Part shown: one piece after another, positions 60,811 to 64,000 of the stretch
Position numbering within the stretch: position 1 is the stretch's first letter
Layout: each line of letters starts with the position of its first letter
Assembly: GCF_009870125.1 (NCBI RefSeq)
Contig: NC_046679.1
Location: forward strand, 17,608,001-17,672,000
DNA length: 64,000 nucleotides
Direction of reading: 5' to 3'
Source: Drosophila pseudoobscura
Taxonomy: Eukaryota; Arthropoda; Insecta; Diptera; Drosophilidae
Notes under the pieces: model-generated
Seen by the model: only the letters and a program-made list of their open reading frames with translations
What the model was told of the DNA's origin: nothing
Database searches by the model: none
Position numbers and translations under genes: made by a program

Positions 60811-62153
60811 ATGACTGGTTTAACGAATAGGGTAAGTGCCAACAAAAATGGAAAATAAACCTATCTAATGTGACGTTCTTATCGAAAAAATGTATGCGAA
60901 GCGTTGAGTGCCATGTGGAGTTGTGGTGACAGTGATAAAATGCTGCGAATAGCACCGAAAATACTGTGTTTTTAGTGGCGAAACCGTTTCGCACAGTACA
61001 CGTGCCCATGCTAAAAGTGGGAGCCTGGCATATGTGAAAATGTTAAAATGGTGCGCACAATGAGCATTGGGCTGAGTGAAATGTGTGCACGACAGTTTTT
61101 TGACGAACGTGAACTGGCGGGAAATGCTCTGCATAAATTTGTTTATACGGCGTTCACAAAACATAACCTCACATTTCTGACATTGTTTTTGTGCTCCCCT
61201 TGCAGACCGTTGTTATTGATGGTCGCGGCCATTTGCTTGGCCGTCTGGCTTCCGTCGTCGCCAAGTACCTGTTGCAGGGCGGCAAGGTGGCCGTCGTTCG
61301 CTGCGAGGAGCTGAACCTCTCCGGCCACTTCTACAGAAACAAAATCAAGTTCTTGGCCTACTTGCGCAAGCGTTGCAACGTCAACCCAGCTCGTGGTCCC
61401 TTCCACTTCCGTGCCCCGTCCAGGATCTTCTACAAGGCGGTCAGAGGTATGTACAGGCCTAAGGCGAGTGGAGTTCAGCGAATCTGTGATGTTTTCAATC
61501 ATATTACCTACATTATTTGAATGTGAAACCATGTAAACAAAACATAACTGAGTGAAGCTGGTCAACACATTCCTGCCTCTCCCCTCTGAAATCATGTATT
61601 TACTGCCTTTTATTTTCTTTCAGGTAAGCTCGAGTTTCAGAGGTCCTCCGAACTAACTTTCGTGATGATTATTATCTTACCTACATTATTTGAACGAGAA
61701 GTCGTGTAACCAACCTCAAACTGATCCGCTCATGAGATCATCAAGCCTGTTTATGCTATAGTGTCTTTACTAATGCAAAGGTTTTTCTCCCTCGCAGGTA
61801 TGATCCCACACAAGACTAAGCGTGGCCAGGCTGCACTCGCTCGTCTGCGTGTGTTCGATGGCATCCCATCGCCCTACGACAAGCGTCGCCGCGTCGTTGT
61901 CCCCATCGCTATGCGTGTGTTGACACTGCGCTCCGACCGCAAGTACTGCCAGGTCGGCCGTCTGTCGCACGAGGTTGGCTGGCACTACCAGGATGTGATC
62001 AAGAGCCTGGAGCGTAAGCGCAAGGCCAAGTTGCGTGTCACCCTCAAGCACAACCGCGAGCTGAAGAAGCTGACTGTTCAGGCACGTGAAAACATTGCCA
62101 AGGCGGCTGAGCCCTTCAACAAAATCATCAAATCCTATGGCTACGAGGTTTAA
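60811..62153 (+). CDS. RpL13A: Ribosomal protein L13A (uL13), 60S subunit
   Basis: RpL13A is a universal component of the large cytosolic ribosomal subunit. Exons 60811-60831, 61206-61446 and 61798-62153 join to 205 residues, the length of the D. melanogaster protein. The seven-codon first exon (MTGLTNR) is typical of fly ribosomal protein genes. Family blocks include [75 protein letters not shown] and [14 protein letters not shown]. Codon use is strongly C/G-ending, as expected for a highly expressed gene. AATAAA lies about 45 bases after the stop. Intron 2 (61447-61797) carries two C/D snoRNA candidates and an internal CAG|GTAAGC junction, described separately. Confidence 0.97.
61482..61556 (+). 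ncRNA. C/D-box snoRNA candidate 1 in RpL13A intron 2
   Basis: C box GTGATGT at 61486-61492 and D box CTGA at 61548-61551 enclose about 55 bases. An internal TTACCTACATTATTTGAA is shared exactly with candidate 2, and the distance from that block to CTGA is the same (26 bases). Ribosomal protein introns commonly host box C/D snoRNAs; mammalian RPL13A introns do. The C box is one base off consensus and the flanking terminal stem is weak. Confidence 0.65.
61618..61628 (+). other. RpL13A: Zero-length exon (acceptor directly followed by donor) inside RpL13A intron 2
   Basis: TTTCAG at 61618-61623, preceded by a long pyrimidine tract, is followed at once by GTAAGC. This is the form of a recursive splice site. 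It divides intron 2 into halves of 177 and 174 nt, each with one snoRNA candidate. Confidence 0.65.
61658..61730 (+). ncRNA. C/D-box snoRNA candidate 2 in RpL13A intron 2
   Basis: C box GTGATGA at 61662-61668 is a full consensus match and D box CTGA lies at 61721-61724. The internal CTTACCTACATT is complementary, from memory, to the conserved 28S rRNA stretch AATGTAGGTAAG, which would make it a 2'-O-methylation guide read from a D'-like TTGA. It lies 38 bases after an internal GTAAGC, and candidate 1 lies 39 bases after the intron's own GTATGT. Confidence 0.72.
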
Positions 62154-62396
62154 GGACAACAAAAACACCGGCAGATGCGTAGCAGTTTTTTAAAGGGAAT
62201 AAAACAACATCTAAGTTTAAAAAACAATCGTATTGTGTAGATATTTATGGGTTTTTTTTTTGTAATTTAATTTATTTACTCATCTGTATATGTACAACCT
62301 ATCTTATAATTAATGAGAAAATAGGAGGAGGACTATGCGAGCCCAACATGTGTGGTACGGCGGTGAGGCAATGCTTCACACATTTGGAGGCTTTGC
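62154..62396. other. RpL13A 3' end and downstream region
   Basis: The AATAAA near 62198 is the likely RpL13A polyadenylation signal. Beyond it the sequence is AT-rich and may include the 3' tail of the neighbouring retrotransposon fragment. Confidence 0.6.
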
Positions 62397-62612
62397 TTAA
62401 GCTAGCTGCACCCTTCTCTGGCGCATAATGATAGCCGCGAAGTTGATAGTCGCCACCCAGTTATCCGGGGACAGAAGCATATACTGCACCAGGTTTTGCC
62501 AGCCCCGCCCAGGGCTTCCTCCAGCCAGTGGCGCTGCGCTGAGAATCTACCACAAGAAAATATAATATGCTCGGCATCCTCCTTCCTGCCCGGAAGGGCA
62601 TGGTGGAGGGAA
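62397..62612 (-). mobile_element. 3' fragment of a non-LTR (LINE-type) retrotransposon ORF2
   Basis: On the minus strand the frame reads GRKEDAEHIIFSCGRFSAQR then HWLEEALGG, matching the EDAEH...F.CPRF...R..LE signature near the C-terminus of LINE reverse-transcriptase proteins of the R1/LOA/jockey type. After a frameshift near 62500 it continues NLVQYMLLSPDNW...FAAIIMRQRR to a stop at 62397. Only the extreme C-terminal part of ORF2 is present, as expected for a 5'-truncated insertion. The clade cannot be fixed from this scrap. Confidence 0.7.
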
Positions 62613-62837
62613 TTCATGGTGAGCGAGAAGCATTGCGGATCTGATAAGTAAAAGTTATTCGAGTTAACATCGATAATATTATGCTGGGTTATGCCAGCTA
62701 GGTTATTATCGCTAATTTTTCCAAGAACAGCTGTTTTGGGAAAGCTGATTCCAGTCAGCTGTCTCCGACAGGGATGCATGCAAAAAAACTTTCCAGTGTC
62801 AAGAGTTTTTCATTGCAGAATCAGATACTCAGTATAG

Positions 62838-63611
62838 ATGTCGGTCTTCGAAGGCAAAGTGATAATTGTAACCGGAGCCAGCTCTGGTATTGGGGCAGGA
62901 GCTGCCGTCCACTTGGCCAGTCTCGGTGGACTCTTGGTAATCGTGGGACGCAATGTGGAAAAATTGAAGGAGACCGCTGACGGTATTCTGGCTGCTGGGG
63001 GAGCTCCGGCATTGCAGCTGCAGGCTGATATGACCAAGGAGGCGGATGTGGAGAAGATAATAGCCGCCACCCTGGAGAAGCATGGTTGCATCGATGTCCT
63101 GGTCAACAATGCGGGCATTTTGGAAACTGGATCCATTGAAAACACAAGTCTCGCGCAGTTCGATCGCCTTATGAACACCAACGTACGTGCCATGTACCAG
63201 CTAACTATGTTGGCCACTCCCGAGCTGATAAAAACCAAGGGAACCATTGTAAACGTGTCTAGTGTGTGTGGAGTCCGTGCATTTCCTGGTGTCTTGGCCT
63301 ACAATGTGTCCAAGGCCGCAGTGGATCAGTTCACAGCCTGTGTGGCCCTAGAACTGGCTCCCAAAGGGGTGCGCGTCAATGCCGTCAACCCTGGCGTAAT
63401 TATCACCGAGATACACAAGCGCGGCGGCATGGATGAGGAAACGTACGCCAAATTCCTGGAGCATTGTAAGGTCACCCACGCCCTGGGTCGCCCTGGTCAG
63501 GTGAAGGAGGTGGCTGCTGCAATTGCCTTCCTAGCCAGCGACGCGGCTAGTTTCACCACTGGCATCAGCCTGCCCGTGGACGGCGGTCGCCATGCCATGT
63601 GTCCCCGCTAA
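62838..63611 (+). CDS. Classical short-chain dehydrogenase/reductase (SDR)
   Basis: A single-exon, 257-residue NAD(P)-dependent oxidoreductase of the classical SDR family. The cofactor motif TGASSGIG is at residues 12-19 and NNAG at 90-93. The catalytic tetrad is N115, S142, Y155 and K159, and the PG motif NPGVIITE follows. The C-terminus has LASDAASFTTGISLPVDGG, common to the family. There is no signal peptide or membrane segment, so it is probably cytosolic or peroxisomal. It resembles the D. melanogaster CG12171/CG31548/CG31549 cluster, known from the same chromosomal neighbourhood; the exact orthologue and substrate are not decidable here. The start ATG at 62838 gives MSVFEGKVIIVTG with the usual spacing. 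An AATAAA occurs about 65 bases after the stop. Confidence 0.93.
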   Translation: MSVFEGKVIIVTGASSGIGAGAAVHLASLGGLLVIVGRNVEKLKETADGILAAGGAPALQLQADMTKEADVEKIIAATLEKHGCIDVLVNNAGILETGSIENTSLAQFDRLMNTNVRAMYQLTMLATPELIKTKGTIVNVSSVCGVRAFPGVLAYNVSKAAVDQFTACVALELAPKGVRVNAVNPGVIITEIHKRGGMDEETYAKFLEHCKVTHALGRPGQVKEVAAAIAFLASDAASFTTGISLPVDGGRHAMCPR

Positions 63612-64000
63612 AACGCTTGGAAACACCGATGGAAGAACCGATGGCATTTAAAGTACATATCTGTGCATATACGTTAATAAATTTTTACAAATGAAATGTT
63701 TGCTACAGTTTATTCTTTTAATACGTACACACAGAAACAAAACAGCCCAAGCAAACTTATTCAGGCTATTTCATCTGTTTAAAGGATTCTTTGATTAATA
63801 ATACTTTTTATCTAAAGAAGGAAGATGATCAACTAAAATACTTTAGCTTAAAATCACTTTATCGTAGATTCAGTAGGTATGTATTTCCAAAAGTAGCGAA
63901 ATTTCTATGTTTGGTAAGATTTGAAAGATCGTATAGTAGAGATTTATTGGTCGCCTCAGATAAAGACTACAGTAAAAACGCTTTGAAGCGACGAAGTTTC
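63612..64000. other. Sequence downstream of the SDR gene
   Basis: Contains the SDR polyadenylation signal near 63676 and AT-rich sequence to the window edge. No gene is visible. Confidence 0.6.

Noticed and set aside
61021-61097. Possible H/ACA snoRNA in RpL13A intron 1
   Set aside because: A 9-bp stem (61051-61059 with 61082-61090) is followed by ACA at 61092-61094, but there is no convincing H box, no clear 5' hairpin and no guide pocket.
1-64000. tRNA, rRNA, CRISPR arrays, prokaryotic operons or phage genes
   Set aside because: I looked for cloverleaf B-box-like GGTTCGA patterns, repeat-spacer arrays and bacterial gene structure and saw none; the sequence is intron-containing insect DNA.

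Overview
This is insect nuclear DNA, almost certainly from a Sophophoran fruit fly and probably from the Drosophila obscura group. The genes read as close Drosophila orthologues (Cenp-C, SepSecS, asl, Rga, Atu, Spec2, Dph4, RpL13A). Introns are mostly 55-70 nt with GTAAGT-type donors. Promoters carry DRE (TATCGATA) and Ohler motif 1 and motif 6 sites. Many hexanucleotide tandem repeats and degenerate DINE-1/mini-me-like repeats lie between genes. The gene set fits Muller element E (D. melanogaster 3R), but the species is an inference.

Layout. Positions 1-31,400 are almost gene-free. The only coding piece is the first coding exon of a 5-HT2-class serotonin receptor on the minus strand (9054-9459); the rest of that receptor lies beyond the left edge. 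This desert holds minisatellites, decayed repeats and, at 20,041-21,696, a striking 1.66-kb foldback derivative of a Tc1-like transposon whose 673-bp arms are perfect inverted repeats.

From 31.5 kb the window becomes gene-dense. Cenp-C (minus, 7 exons) is divergent from SepSecS (plus, 4 exons) across a ~300-bp promoter with DRE sites. SepSecS converges on asl (minus, 3 exons), which is followed by Rga/NOT2 (minus, at least 8 exons). Rga is divergent from Atu/Leo1 (plus, 4 exons). Atu converges on Spec2 (minus, one coding exon resolved) and Dph4 (minus). Then come a frameshifted Skp1-like relic (minus), RpL13A (plus, 3 exons), a 3' scrap of a LINE-type retrotransposon, and an intact single-exon short-chain dehydrogenase (plus).

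The dense half is mostly housekeeping: centromere/kinetochore (Cenp-C), centriole duplication (asl), selenocysteine synthesis (SepSecS), mRNA deadenylation (Rga), PAF1-complex transcription elongation (Atu), Cdc42 signalling (Spec2), and translation through EF2 diphthamide (Dph4) and the 60S subunit (RpL13A). The genes are not an operon; shared features are compact divergent promoters and DRE/motif-6 elements.

The most unusual structures are four. (1) RpL13A intron 2 looks like two tandem introns joined at a zero-length exon, each carrying a paralogous C/D-box snoRNA candidate. (2) The perfect palindromic Tc1-like element. (3) A ~85-bp promoter module repeated at three places, next to asl, at an inferred minus-strand promoter near 59.8 kb, and at RpL13A. 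(4) A conserved, easily missed upstream coding exon of Rga.
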